Counted from the first letter of the stretch, positions 1 to 10,362 are shown. The stretch is 60,432 nucleotides of DNA from Sinomonas atrocyanea (GCF_030811715.1 NZ_JAUSRH010000019.1:1-60432); one strand, 5' to 3'. A program made the numbers and translations. The notes: a model not told the origin generated them from the letters alone.

Positions 1-128
1 CGCCCAACCCCCCCCCCCCCCCCCCCCCCGCGGGGGGGGGGCCCCCCCCCCCGGGGGGCCCCCCCCCCCCGGGGGGGGGGGCGGGGGGCCCCGCCGGGGC
101 GGGGCGCGCTCTCTGGCAGGATGGTTCC
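1..128. other. C/G homopolymer edge, probable assembly artefact
   Basis: Bases 1 to about 105 are almost entirely alternating runs of C and G, several of them ten or more bases long, with no codon structure. Ordinary actinobacterial sequence starts at about 106. No gene can be read here. A contig edge or base-calling artefact is more likely than real biology. The bases just before the first gene hold a weak -10-like hexamer (CAGGAT, 117-122), placed as expected for a leaderless transcript. Confidence 0.6.
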
Positions 129-1112
129 ATGACGATCACTGCCGCCGCGGACGGCTCTGCCCTCGGCAACCCTGGACCGGCCGGCTGGGCCTGGTACATC
201 GACGAGGAGACGTGGCACGCCGGCGGGTGGCCGCACGGGACCAACAACCAGGGCGAGCTCATGGCCGTGCTCGACCTCTTCCGCTCCACCGCTGCCCTCG
301 GCCAGGAGCCCCTCCGCATCCTGTGTGACAGCCAGTATGTGATCAATTGCGTGACAAAGTGGATGCCCGGGTGGAAGCGCCGGGGCTGGAAGAAGGCCGA
401 CGGCAAGCCGGTCCTCAACGTCGACCTGCTCTCGCAGATTGACGCGGAGCTCGCGGGCCGGAACTACACCTTCGAGTGGGTCAAGGGCCATGCCGGGCAC
501 CCGCTCAACGAGGCCGCGGACACGAAGGCCCGCGCGGTGGCGCTGGCCTACCAGTCGGGACGGGCGCCCGTCGAGGGTCCTGGATTCGGCGGGAACGGGG
601 GAGCGGCGCCCTCCCCCGCGCCCTCGTCCGCGGCGGCCCCCCAGCGGCCGGCGGACCGGGGCGCCTCGCTGGGAGCGGCCGAGGGCGCGGGCGCCGGCGC
701 CCTCGGCGCGGTGCCCGAGCAGGCGGGCCTCTTCGACGAGATCGCCCCGGAGCCCGAGCAGGCGGAGCGGGCCCGGGACGTCGAGGCGGTCGTCGAGCTC
801 GAGCAGGAGCTCCTGGACCCGGGCGTGCGGGGCGACTACGGCCAGCTGGCCTTCCTCCTCCACCCCGAGTACCGCGAGATCGGCGCCTCCGGCCGCCTCT
901 GGGGGCGGGAGGAGCTCATCGAGGAGCTCGTGGCAGCCCCGGGATCGCAGGCGCGCTTCGAGCTCGTGGACGCCGTCCCCCTCGCCAGCGACCTCGTCCA
1001 GGTCGTGTACCGGACGGTCAACGGCACCGGCTCGGCGCTGCGCTCATCGCTCTGGCAGCGGACCGAGGGCCGCTGGCGCCTCCGCTTCCATCAGGGCACG
1101 TCCGAGGGCTGA
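129..1112 (+). CDS. rnhA: Ribonuclease HI with C-terminal NTF2-like (DUF4440) domain
   Basis: 327 aa. Residues 1-140 form a type 1 RNase H domain, which cleaves the RNA strand of RNA-DNA hybrids using two metal ions. The acidic residues D8, E43, D67 and D131 are all present, with the GHAGHPLNE loop at 120-128. An Ala/Pro-rich linker of about 70 residues follows. Residues ~215-325 look like a DUF4440/SnoaL NTF2-like fold (LEQELLDP near the start, SSLWQRTEGRWRLRFHQG near the end). Classical RNase HI is about 155 aa, so the gene is a fusion. The role of the second domain is unknown. The gene converges on groEL across a strong hairpin. Confidence 0.9.
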   Translation: MTITAAADGSALGNPGPAGWAWYIDEETWHAGGWPHGTNNQGELMAVLDLFRSTAALGQEPLRILCDSQYVINCVTKWMPGWKRRGWKKADGKPVLNVDLLSQIDAELAGRNYTFEWVKGHAGHPLNEAADTKARAVALAYQSGRAPVEGPGFGGNGGAAPSPAPSSAAAPQRPADRGASLGAAEGAGAGALGAVPEQAGLFDEIAPEPEQAERARDVEAVVELEQELLDPGVRGDYGQLAFLLHPEYREIGASGRLWGREELIEELVAAPGSQARFELVDAVPLASDLVQVVYRTVNGTGSALRSSLWQRTEGRWRLRFHQGTSEG

Positions 1113-1159
1113 AACACCGGCTGCTCCGCGGCCGCCCCTTCCTGCACTCCGGGAACGCC

Positions 1160-1197
1160 GACGGCGGGGCTCCCACCGAAGTGGGAACCCCGCCGTC
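1160..1197. terminator. Bidirectional terminator between rnhA and groEL
   Basis: A 10-bp outer stem (GACGGCGGGG / CCCCGCCGTC) and, after a single mismatch, a 6-bp inner stem (TCCCAC / GTGGGA) close on a CGAA tetraloop. It sits between two convergent genes, so it probably stops transcription from both sides. Confidence 0.75.
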
Positions 1198-1278
1198 GTC
1201 CATTCAGAGCCGTCGCGTACCCGGAAGGGCTGGACCGCGACGAGATCTGTACCCGAAACGGGTGGGGAGGCTAGCGGA

Positions 1279-3048
<1,770 letters not shown>

Positions 3049-3066
3049 TTAGCAGTCTGGCCGCCG

Positions 3067-3110
3067 GAGTGCTAGGTCCATAATTAGCACTCACCCACCC
3101 CGAGTGCAAG
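3067..3110 (-). promoter_or_regulatory. groEL promoter with CIRCE operator and an extra third arm
   Basis: On the minus strand CTTGCACTC (3110-3102), nine bases, then GAGTGCTAA (3092-3084) form a near-canonical CIRCE, the HrcA operator. Eight bases further down lies another arm, CTAGCACTC (3075-3067), which pairs with the middle arm, so three arms make two overlapping inverted repeats. A sigma-A promoter is embedded: -35 TTGCAC (3109-3104), 17-bp spacer, -10 TAATTA (3086-3081). Bound HrcA would cover both promoter boxes. Confidence 0.85.
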
Positions 3111-3142
3111 CGCAGGCGACGCCGTACGCCCGCGGCGGAACC

Positions 3143-4387
3143 CTATCGCGCGACCGTGACGTCGCCGTCCCGGACGGGCAGGTTGTCGGCGCCGTAGGTG
3201 AAGGCCATGAAGCGGGCGGTGGTGACGTCGCCGTGCTCGTCGAAGGCGACCGGCCCGGACTGGCCCTCGTAGTCGACGGCGGCCCCCTTGGCCTGCGCCG
3301 CGAGGCATGCGGGCAGCCCCGTGCACTTCTCGCGCGCGCCACTGCTGGCTCCCGGCACGTCTCCGCCCGAGACGTCGATGAGCTTCGAGGCGATGGAGGC
3401 CCCGCCGTCGTCCTTAGCGGCACCCGCGGCGAGGATCGCGAGCGAGGCCGCGTCGTAGGCCTCGCCGGCGAAGGTCAGGTCGTTCAGGCCCGGGGCGTGC
3501 TCGAGGAGGTCGGCCTGAAACTCCGGGGTCGGGTACACGCCGGGGACGAGTGCGCGGGCGCCGTCGAGTGCACCGTTGGCGAGTGCGGAGCCGTAGCGGC
3601 CGTAGATCCCGCTCGAGGCCAGCAGCTTCGAGCCCGGGACCCCGGCGTCGGCGACGCTCGCGAGGATGGCCTGGCCGTCGCCCTGGCCGATGACGAGGAC
3701 CGCGTCGGCGCCTTTGGCCCCGGCTGCTGCGGCCCCGGCGGAGTGCCCGGTGAACTCGGCGCTGCCGGACTCGGCCAGCCCGGCGGCGCGGGCGGCCGCC
3801 GAGGCGCCGTCCGCCTCGGCCTTCCCGTGGTCGCCGGCCTGGTGGAGGATCGCGATGCGCTTGGCGCCCGAGCGCCTGGCGAGCTCCACGAGGGCGGCGC
3901 CCTCGGCGCCCTCCGGCGCCGCGGTGCGGAAGTAGAACCCGCCGCTGCGGTAGGAAGTCAGCCCGGCGGCCGTGTTGGCGGGCGAGATGAGGGGGACCTT
4001 GGCCTTCGAGAGCACGTCGATCGCGGCGGGGGCGCGGCTTGAGTCCGTGGGGCCGATCACGGCGTCGGCACCGGCCTGGGCGAGGCGGCGGGACTCGGCG
4101 CCGGTGTCCTGCCCGGGCTGGACCGGGAGCAGTTCCACCGGCTTGCCGGCGTAGCCGCCGGCGGCGTTGGCCTGCTGCACGGCGAGCACCACGGCGGCCC
4201 GCTGGGCGTCGCCCAGGTACGCCGAGTCGCCCGTCGAGTCGAGCAGGAGACCCAGGCGCAGCACGCCGTCCCCGGACGGCACGGGGTGGTCGGTGCGGGC
4301 CTCGCCGGTGGCGCCGCAGCCGGAGGCGGACAGGCCGAGGGCCAGGATCCCGGCGACCGCCGCGGCCCTGGCCTTCGGTGCCCGCAT
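3143..4387 (-). CDS. ABC transporter substrate-binding lipoprotein, branched-chain amino acid type
   Basis: 414 aa. Type I periplasmic-binding-protein fold of the LivJ/LivK kind (Peripla_BP_6). The N terminus is a signal peptide ending in a lipobox-like ASGC at about residues 21-24, so the protein should be lipid-anchored outside the membrane. The core begins LRLGLLLDSTGDSAYLGDAQR and contains VIGPTDSSRAPAAID and LISPANTAAGLT, typical of the ligand-binding lobes. No permease or ATPase genes are adjacent. Its start nearly touches the upstream LytR_C stop (a GTG at 4393 would overlap it as GTGA), implying co-transcription. The ligand is not determined; a role in sensing or envelope function is possible. 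Confidence 0.85.
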   Translation of the reverse strand: MRAPKARAAAVAGILALGLSASGCGATGEARTDHPVPSGDGVLRLGLLLDSTGDSAYLGDAQRAAVVLAVQQANAAGGYAGKPVELLPVQPGQDTGAESRRLAQAGADAVIGPTDSSRAPAAIDVLSKAKVPLISPANTAAGLTSYRSGGFYFRTAAPEGAEGAALVELARRSGAKRIAILHQAGDHGKAEADGASAAARAAGLAESGSAEFTGHSAGAAAAGAKGADAVLVIGQGDGQAILASVADAGVPGSKLLASSGIYGRYGSALANGALDGARALVPGVYPTPEFQADLLEHAPGLNDLTFAGEAYDAASLAILAAGAAKDDGGASIASKLIDVSGGDVPGASSGAREKCTGLPACLAAQAKGAAVDYEGQSGPVAFDEHGDVTTARFMAFTYGADNLPVRDGDVTVAR

Positions 4388-4389
4388 GC

Positions 4390-5037
4390 TCACCCGGTGT
4401 ACCCGGGTCCGATCACGACGGCGAGCGGCAGCCCGAGTGCGGGGGCCTCGAGGACCGTGGGGACCCCGACCTCGGCGGCGAGGGCCTTCGCCGAGGCAGC
4501 GTCCTCGGCCGAGCGGTAGTAGACCACCGGGCCATCGACCGGCGAGCCGCTCCAGTTGCCGACGGTGGAGACGGTCCACCCGGCCGAGCGCGCGGTGGCC
4601 GCGACGCGGTTGCCCAGGCCCGCGGTCGAGGTCGCGTTGTAGACGCCCACCTCGAGGGACTGGTCGGCTCCCGCGGGCGCGGACGCCGTGGGGGTGGAGC
4701 CGGCCGCGGCGGACGACGGCGCCTGGCTCGGGGACGCGGACTGCTTGCCCGGGGCGGAGGTGCTCGGCGCGGGGGTGCTCCGGGCGGAGGACGGCGCCGG
4801 AGACGTGGCGGCGGACGCGGCCGCGGGCTCGCCGGGCAGGCCCAGCCGGGGCAGCACGAAGAAGGAGACGGCGCCGATGACGAGGGCGAGGATGCCTGCG
4901 GCGAGGATCCACCGCAGGCCGCGCCCGGACGGGGTCCGGCCGCTGTCCGCGCTGCTCTCGCCGCGGGTCCGGTGCACGCCCTGCCGGCGCGGCGCCTCGG
5001 GGACTGCGTCGAATTCGTCGCGGGGATAGGTGTTCAT
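4390..5037 (-). CDS. LytR C-terminal domain (LytR_C) membrane protein
   Basis: 215 aa. A cytoplasmic N-terminal segment of about 45 residues, one membrane helix (LRWILAAGILALVIGAVSFF), a Ser/Ala/Pro-rich linker of about 55 residues, and a C-terminal LytR_C domain beginning SLEVGVYNATSTAGLGNRVA. LytR_C domains occur at the end of LCP wall-polymer ligases or alone, as here, and face the cell wall. The catalytic LCP domain is absent, so an accessory wall role is only an inference. It follows the DUF3263 gene by 48 nt and is tightly linked to the binding-protein gene. Confidence 0.85.
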   Translation of the reverse strand: MNTYPRDEFDAVPEAPRRQGVHRTRGESSADSGRTPSGRGLRWILAAGILALVIGAVSFFVLPRLGLPGEPAAASAATSPAPSSARSTPAPSTSAPGKQSASPSQAPSSAAAGSTPTASAPAGADQSLEVGVYNATSTAGLGNRVAATARSAGWTVSTVGNWSGSPVDGPVVYYRSAEDAASAKALAAEVGVPTVLEAPALGLPLAVVIGPGYTG

Positions 5038-5085
5038 GCGTGCGTCAGGTCCTTGTCGGTGGCCGGCTGGGGACGGCGCGCAGCG

Positions 5086-5472
5086 TCAGGCGCCGCCGCC
5101 GAGCCGGCGGGCGGTGCGCGCACGCTGCCGCGACATCCTCAGTCTACGCAACCGCTTGACCAGCATCGGATCGTGGGCCAGCGCGTCCTCGGTGTCGATG
5201 AGGGCGTTGAGCAGCTGGTAGTAGTGGGTCGCGGACAGGTCGAACAGCTCGCGGATGGCCTGCTCCTTGGCGCCGGCGTACTTCCACCAGCCGCGCTCGA
5301 GGGCGAGCATCTGGATCTCGCGCTCGGTCAGTCCGCCGGTCGGGCGGCCCGCCTCGGGGCCGTCGTGCCCGGCCTCCGGCTCGGCTTCCCGCCCGGCGGG
5401 CGAGGGCCCGTCCCCGGGGTGCTCGGCGGCGTCGTCGAAGGCATGGGCGTGGTGGGCTGCTGCTGACGACAT
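5086..5472 (-). CDS. DUF3263 family protein
   Basis: 128 aa. The core LTEREIQMLALERGWWKYAG with the following IRELFDLSATHYYQLLNALID is characteristic of DUF3263, an actinobacterial family of unknown function that looks like a small helix-turn-helix protein. The C terminus is strongly basic (VKRLRRLRMSRQRARTARR), compatible with nucleic-acid binding. The N-terminal ~45 residues are low-complexity. CTGGAGG lies just upstream of the ATG. First gene of a leftward three-gene unit with LytR_C and the binding lipoprotein; divergent from ung. Confidence 0.85.
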   Translation of the reverse strand: MSSAAAHHAHAFDDAAEHPGDGPSPAGREAEPEAGHDGPEAGRPTGGLTEREIQMLALERGWWKYAGAKEQAIRELFDLSATHYYQLLNALIDTEDALAHDPMLVKRLRRLRMSRQRARTARRLGGGA

Positions 5473-5555
5473 GGCCTCCAGTTTAAGAGGGAACTACAGC
5501 TCTGTCATTTCCCGCCGGGGCGCGCCGCACGGTCTTCTCTGGCACACTGGCTCGC

Positions 5556-6335
5556 GTGATGGACGCCGAACCGCTCTTCGACCTGCCCGACGCGCCCGGC
5601 GGGACGGCGGCGAGAGGCGAGGTGCCGGCGTCGTGCGCCGAGGACGCCCGTGAGCTCGAGGCGATGTCCGCCGCGCCCCTGGCGGACCTCGTCCACCCCG
5701 AGTGGGTGCCCGCGCTCTCGGCCTGCGAGCCGACGCTGCGCTCGGCGCTGCGCGCCCTCGCCGCCGAGGCCCACGGCGGCGCACGCATCCTCCCGGCCCC
5801 GTCGCGCCTGCTGCGCGCGTTCGCCCGGCCCCTCGGCGCGGTCAAGGTCCTCGTGCTCGGCCAGGACCCCTACCCCACTCCCGGGCACGCGATCGGGCTC
5901 TCCTTCGCGTGCGATGCCGCGGTGAGCCCGCTCCCGCGGAGCCTCGCGAACATCTTCCGCGAGCTCTCCTCCGACCTCGGCGCCCCGGCACCCGCCACGG
6001 GCGACCTCTCCCGCTGGGCCGACGAGGGAGTCCTCCTGCTCAACAGGGTCCTCTCGGTGCGCGCGGGCGCCGCCGGGTCCCACCGGAGGCTCGGATGGGA
6101 GCACGTCACGGACGCCGCCGTCCGCGCCGTCGCCGAGCGCGGCGCGCCCCTCGTGGCCATCCTCTGGGGCAGGGACGCCCAGGCCGTCGCCCCGCTGCTG
6201 GGCGCGACGCCGGTGATCGCCTCCGCGCACCCCTCGCCGCTGAGCGCCTCCCGCGGATTCTTCGGCTCGAGGCCGTTCAGCCGGGCCAACGAGCTGCTCG
6301 CCGCCCAGGGCGCCGATCCCGTGCGCTGGGTGTGA
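5556..6335 (+). CDS. ung: Uracil-DNA glycosylase, family 1
   Basis: 259 aa. Removes uracil from DNA as the first step of base excision repair. The water-activating loop GQDPYPTPGHAIGLSF (catalytic Asp104) and the minor-groove loop HPSPLSASRGFFGSRPFS (His225) are intact. Having PYP instead of the PYH of E. coli is normal for actinobacterial Ung. LLNRVLSVR in the middle is also typical. A GTG at 5556 and an ATG at 5559 are both possible starts. No ribosome-binding site is visible, and a -10-like CACACT ends 7 nt before the GTG, which suggests a leaderless mRNA. Confidence 0.96.
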   Translation: MMDAEPLFDLPDAPGGTAARGEVPASCAEDARELEAMSAAPLADLVHPEWVPALSACEPTLRSALRALAAEAHGGARILPAPSRLLRAFARPLGAVKVLVLGQDPYPTPGHAIGLSFACDAAVSPLPRSLANIFRELSSDLGAPAPATGDLSRWADEGVLLLNRVLSVRAGAAGSHRRLGWEHVTDAAVRAVAERGAPLVAILWGRDAQAVAPLLGATPVIASAHPSPLSASRGFFGSRPFSRANELLAAQGADPVRWV

Positions 6336-6386
6336 GGGGCGTCATGCACCACGGGAGGTGATCGCGCGGCCGGTAGGGTGGGCGGC

Positions 6387-7268
6387 ATGACTTCCCCAGC
6401 AGAGGGGGCAGCCCAGCCGGGCACCCAGGCAGCGGCCCCCGCGGCCGCGCCCGCCCCGCGCACCCGCCCGACCCTCGACCTCGTGGTGGTCCGCACCGAG
6501 CAGCTGAGCCCGCACCTGGTCCGCGTGGTCGCCGGCGGCCCGGGGTTCGGCGCCTTCGCGGACAACGGGTTCACGGACAAGTACGTCAAGATCGCGTTCC
6601 CGGACGCCCTGCCCGGCGGGGCGTGGCCCGAGGGCCCGGTGGACCTCGCGGTGCTGAAGGCCTCGCTGCCGCGGACCTCCTGGCCCGTGACGCGCACGTA
6701 CACGGTGCGGTGGTTCGATGCCGCAGCCGGCGAGCTGGCGATCGACTTCGTGGTGCACGGCGACGAGGGCCTCGCGGGCCCGTGGGCCGCCGCGGCGCGC
6801 CCCGGCGACCGGCTCGTCTGCTCGGGCCCCGGCGGCGCCTACTCCCCCGACCCCGAGGCCGAGTGGCACCTGTTCGCAGGGGACGAGTCCGCCCTCCCCG
6901 CCATCGCCGCCGCCCTCGAGGCGCTGCCCGCCGCGGCGCGGGGCCTCGCGTTCCTCGAGGTGGCCTCGGCGGAGGAGACGGTGGACCTGGGCGCGCCGGA
7001 GGGCGTGGAGGTCCACTGGCTCTCCCGCGACGGCCGCCCGGCGGGCGAGACGCTCGTGCTCGCTGAGGCCGTCGCCGACGCGGACTGGCCGGACGGGACG
7101 CCGAGCGTGTTCGCCCACGGCGAGCGCGGTGCGATGAAGGAGCTGCGCGCCGTCTTCAAGGGCCGCGGGGTGCCGCGCGAGAAGCTCTCCCTGTCCGGCT
7201 ACTGGGCGCACGGCCGCGCCGAGGACCAGTTCCAGGCCGAGAAGAAGCTGCCCGTCGGCAAGGTCTAG
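6387..7268 (+). CDS. Siderophore-interacting protein (FAD/NAD(P)H ferric-siderophore reductase)
   Basis: 293 aa. The N-terminal FAD-binding barrel contains the flavin motif RTYTVRWFD, followed by the siderophore-interacting C-terminal domain (HLFAGDESALPAIAAAL) and the family ending SGYWAHGRAEDQFQAEKK. Members reduce ferric siderophores in the cytosol to release iron. About 25 N-terminal residues are Ala/Pro-rich and probably disordered. TAGGGT (6374-6379) ends 7 nt before the ATG, with no ribosome-binding site, fitting a leaderless transcript. The stop codon lies 3 nt from the stop of the convergent thrE gene. Confidence 0.9.
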   Translation: MTSPAEGAAQPGTQAAAPAAAPAPRTRPTLDLVVVRTEQLSPHLVRVVAGGPGFGAFADNGFTDKYVKIAFPDALPGGAWPEGPVDLAVLKASLPRTSWPVTRTYTVRWFDAAAGELAIDFVVHGDEGLAGPWAAAARPGDRLVCSGPGGAYSPDPEAEWHLFAGDESALPAIAAALEALPAAARGLAFLEVASAEETVDLGAPEGVEVHWLSRDGRPAGETLVLAEAVADADWPDGTPSVFAHGERGAMKELRAVFKGRGVPREKLSLSGYWAHGRAEDQFQAEKKLPVGKV

Positions 7269-7271
7269 CGC

Positions 7272-9089
7272 CTACCGCCGCCGGGAGCGGCGCCGGCGCT
7301 CGAGCGAGGTGGCGCTGCGGGTGAACGGGCGGGCCAGGTTGTCCCCGAGCACCACGCCGGCCGCGGCCGCGAGGATGATCGCCATGGCCGTCAGCATCCC
7401 GCCGGCGCCCGTGGTGATCTGCGTGGCGTCGACCGTCGCCACGTACATCGACCGGAAGATCGTCAGGCCGGGCAGGAGGATGAGCGCGGCCGGCACGGCG
7501 ACGACGAGCTGCGGCGCGCCGAGCCGCAGTGCCACGATCCGCGCGAGGAAGCCCATGACCACGGCGGAGGCTGCCGGGGCCAGCCGGTCCCCGACCCCTA
7601 GGAGCCCGACGCCCGTCAGCGCGAGGTAGCCGACGATGCCCACCGCCGCGGTGGGCAGCACGAGGCGCCGGGACGTCTGCTCGGTGACCGCGATCGCCGC
7701 CACCGCCGCGCCGATCATGAGCACCTCCACCGGATAGGGGTACGCCGGCGGGAAGGTCTCCGTGACATTGATGCGCGCGATGCCGAGCATCTCCCCCACC
7801 GCGGAGGCCACGGCGATGCCGGCCACGAGGGCGGCGAACGTGAGGAACGCCGAGAGGTACCGGCCCGCGGCGGTCACGGGGAAGCCGTTGATCGCGTCCT
7901 GCGTCGCCGAGACGAGCCGCGCCGTCGGCAGGAGCAGGAGGATGCCGCCCACCACCACGATCGCCGGCGCAATGGGCAGGTGCACGGCGAAGAGCATCAG
8001 GGCGATGATCGTCACGAGGAACGAGCTGGCCATCGTGACGAAGAAGTCCGGGACGCGCCACCGGCCGAGGACCCGCCACACGAGCGAGACGAGCAGGTTG
8101 GAGCCGAACGCGATGAGCGAGGCCAGCTGGCCGCCGCCGAGCACGCCGACGAAGAGCGCCGCGAACATGCCGAACGCGACCGTGACCGACCACTTGGGGA
8201 AGGGCTTGGCCCGCCGCGCGATCCCCTGGAGCCTGCGCGATGCCTCGTTCAGCGCCACGCCCCCGGCCGCGATCTCGGTCACGAGCTGGTGCACGAGCAC
8301 GAGGCCGGCATAGTTGCTCGTCCAGGAGCGCACCACGCGCAGCAGGGTGCTCGGGGTGCCGTCCTTGGGGGCGTGGTTGATCGCGACGGATTGGTTGGTG
8401 ATGTCCACCTCGACGTGCCGCAGCCCGAGGGCCGTGGTGACGGCGATCATGGACGTCTCCACCTCGAGCGCCCCGGCGCCGTACCGGAACATGGTCTCGG
8501 CGAGCTCGAGGGCGAAGTCGAGCGTGCGCCGCTCGGACTCGTGGGGCGCCGCCGGAATGGCCGGATTCGCGTAGGGGCTGCCGGCGAGGCGCTCCACGAG
8601 GCTCATGGGCGCCGTGGGCGGGTTCTCGCCGCGCATGAGCCGCGCGAGCACGCGCTTGGCCGCGGCGTTGGCCCGGACCTGCGAGGCGCTGATCTGCTGG
8701 GTCGCCGGCGGCACCGCGCCCGGGGTCGGCTCGACCGGCTCGGGAACGGTCGGGGCGACCTGCTGGACCGGCGGCGCCACGGCGGGGGGTGGGACGGACG
8801 ACGGCGGCGGGCCGGCCGGCGTCGTGCGCTCGCCGGGGGTGGGGGTGGCCGGGGCGGGGCCGGGACCCACCGTGGGGGTGGGTCCCGCCGCGGGCGTGGG
8901 TCCCGCCGCGGGCGTGGGGCCGGCGGGGGGCGCGGTGGGCGCCTCGGTGGCGCCGCCGGTGGGCGCGGTGGTGAACGCCACCGGCGTGATCTGGGGGATG
9001 GTGCCCGCAGGGATGTCCCCGTGGGGGTCGTACCGCTCCTCCTCCGGGTCGGTGGTGGCGCCGTGCGCTCCGTGCTCCGCCTCAGCCAT
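7272..9089 (-). CDS. thrE: ThrE-family threonine/serine exporter with long N-terminal tail
   Basis: 605 aa. Two-part ThrE protein: a DUF1212-type domain starting near residue 188 (RTLDFALELAETMFRYGAGALEVETSM), followed by about ten membrane helices whose last part corresponds to DUF3815. ThrE of Corynebacterium exports threonine and serine by proton antiport. The unusual part is the first ~135 residues, which are Pro/Ala/Thr/Gly-rich with short internal repeats (GPTPAAGPTPAAGPTP) and presumably disordered in the cytosol. It starts 13 nt after the FemAB-like gene and is probably co-transcribed. A GTG one codon upstream (9092) is an alternative start. Confidence 0.88.
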   Translation of the reverse strand: MAEAEHGAHGATTDPEEERYDPHGDIPAGTIPQITPVAFTTAPTGGATEAPTAPPAGPTPAAGPTPAAGPTPTVGPGPAPATPTPGERTTPAGPPPSSVPPPAVAPPVQQVAPTVPEPVEPTPGAVPPATQQISASQVRANAAAKRVLARLMRGENPPTAPMSLVERLAGSPYANPAIPAAPHESERRTLDFALELAETMFRYGAGALEVETSMIAVTTALGLRHVEVDITNQSVAINHAPKDGTPSTLLRVVRSWTSNYAGLVLVHQLVTEIAAGGVALNEASRRLQGIARRAKPFPKWSVTVAFGMFAALFVGVLGGGQLASLIAFGSNLLVSLVWRVLGRWRVPDFFVTMASSFLVTIIALMLFAVHLPIAPAIVVVGGILLLLPTARLVSATQDAINGFPVTAAGRYLSAFLTFAALVAGIAVASAVGEMLGIARINVTETFPPAYPYPVEVLMIGAAVAAIAVTEQTSRRLVLPTAAVGIVGYLALTGVGLLGVGDRLAPAASAVVMGFLARIVALRLGAPQLVVAVPAALILLPGLTIFRSMYVATVDATQITTGAGGMLTAMAIILAAAAGVVLGDNLARPFTRSATSLERRRRSRRR

Positions 9090-9102
9090 CACGTCAGTCG
9101 GA

Positions 9103-10221
9103 TCAGTAGAACTGCTGGCCGGTACGGCGCGTGTACAGCTGCCGCGCGACGCGCTCGCCCGCGGTGGCCCAGGCCCTGTACCGGAGCGGGTCGATCACGA
9201 AGTCCCAGCAGCCCACGAAGTCGGTCACCGTCTTGGTGAAGGAGGTCTTGAACAGGCCGAGGCCGTGGAACGGGTGCGAGGCGTCCTTGAGGCGGTCCGC
9301 GGGAGGGGTGCCGCAGAAGTCGTACTCGACGCAGCCGAGCTCCTTGGCCTTCAGGATCGCCGTCCACTGCACGAGGTGCGAGTCGCCGTACTGGGTGCGC
9401 TGCTGCAGGGAGCCGCCGTCCTTGTAGGTCCCCTTGCGGCCGTAGTTGATCACGAAGGCCCCCACGGACGGGCGGCCGTTCTCGTAGACGAAGTAGAGCC
9501 GGCCCTGCCCGCGCCGGGTGAACTCGGTCCAGAACTGGCGGTAGTACTCGAAGCTGCGCACGCGTGCGCCCGTGTTCGACTTCGCGTTCAGCGTCCCGGT
9601 CATGAGCGCGTGCATCGTGCGGTAGTTCTCGAGGGTCGGCTCGGCCTCGATGACCTCGACGCCCTCCCTCTCGGCGCGGCGGACGGCGTTGCGGCCGCGG
9701 GAGTGCAGGCTCTTGAGCACGAGCCGGGGCTCGGGGCTGATGTCCAGGATCGCCGTCGAGTCGTTGGGCTGGAGGTTGGGCACCTTGACGAGCCCGGCAC
9801 CGGCGAGGACGGAGCGTGCGGCCTCGGAGTCGGGGATGTCCGGCTCGATCTTCACGGCGAACACGCCGAGCTTCTCGCGCGCCACGAACTCCCTGATCGC
9901 GGCGAGTGCCGCGGGGACGTCGTCGATGCCGGCGACGTCCGGGCCCTTGATGAGGTACCAGAACCGGCCCAGGAGCGGGATCGACTTCTCGAGGACGAGG
10001 TTGTAGCTGGGGTGTGCTGCTTCGGCCGCGTCCACGGGTTCGAGGACGAGGTGGCGCACGTCCCAGCCGAAGTTCCGCTTGACCGCGGCGAACGCCTCGG
10101 ACTGCAGCAGGTTCCCGCCGTTGGGGTTCGCGGTGACGTGCTCGTCCCAGCGGGCGATCTCCTCCTCGTGGGCGAACCGTGCGGCGAAGCGAGCGGCGGT
10201 GCGGGCGGAGAGGGTGGTCAC
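9103..10221 (-). CDS. FemAB/FemX-type peptidoglycan aminoacyltransferase
   Basis: 372 aa. FemAB-family proteins add amino acids from aminoacyl-tRNA to the lipid II stem peptide and have a double GNAT fold. Family features: NGGNLLQSEAFAAVKRNFGW near the N terminus, YLIKGPDV, PNLQPNDSTAILDIS, LHSRGRNAVRRAEREGVEV, and the C-terminal pocket VGAFVINYGRKGTYKDGGS with VEYDFCGTPP. The GTG start fits the family length and has AAGGGA about 14 nt upstream. The amino acid added cannot be read from the sequence. Upstream member of a unit with thrE; divergent from the PfpI gene. Confidence 0.88.
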   Translation of the reverse strand: MTTLSARTAARFAARFAHEEEIARWDEHVTANPNGGNLLQSEAFAAVKRNFGWDVRHLVLEPVDAAEAAHPSYNLVLEKSIPLLGRFWYLIKGPDVAGIDDVPAALAAIREFVAREKLGVFAVKIEPDIPDSEAARSVLAGAGLVKVPNLQPNDSTAILDISPEPRLVLKSLHSRGRNAVRRAEREGVEVIEAEPTLENYRTMHALMTGTLNAKSNTGARVRSFEYYRQFWTEFTRRGQGRLYFVYENGRPSVGAFVINYGRKGTYKDGGSLQQRTQYGDSHLVQWTAILKAKELGCVEYDFCGTPPADRLKDASHPFHGLGLFKTSFTKTVTDFVGCWDFVIDPLRYRAWATAGERVARQLYTRRTGQQFY

Positions 10222-10362
10222 TGTAGGAGGGGTCCCTTCGATCGCAGAAGCGGGCCCTGCCAGTCTAGCCAGTGGGCGGACGGGCCCACGCCACGGGGCC
10301 CCGTGGCAGCCGGCTGGCCGGCGCGGCGTTTGCGCCCGGGCACCGCGGGGAAACTGCTGGGC

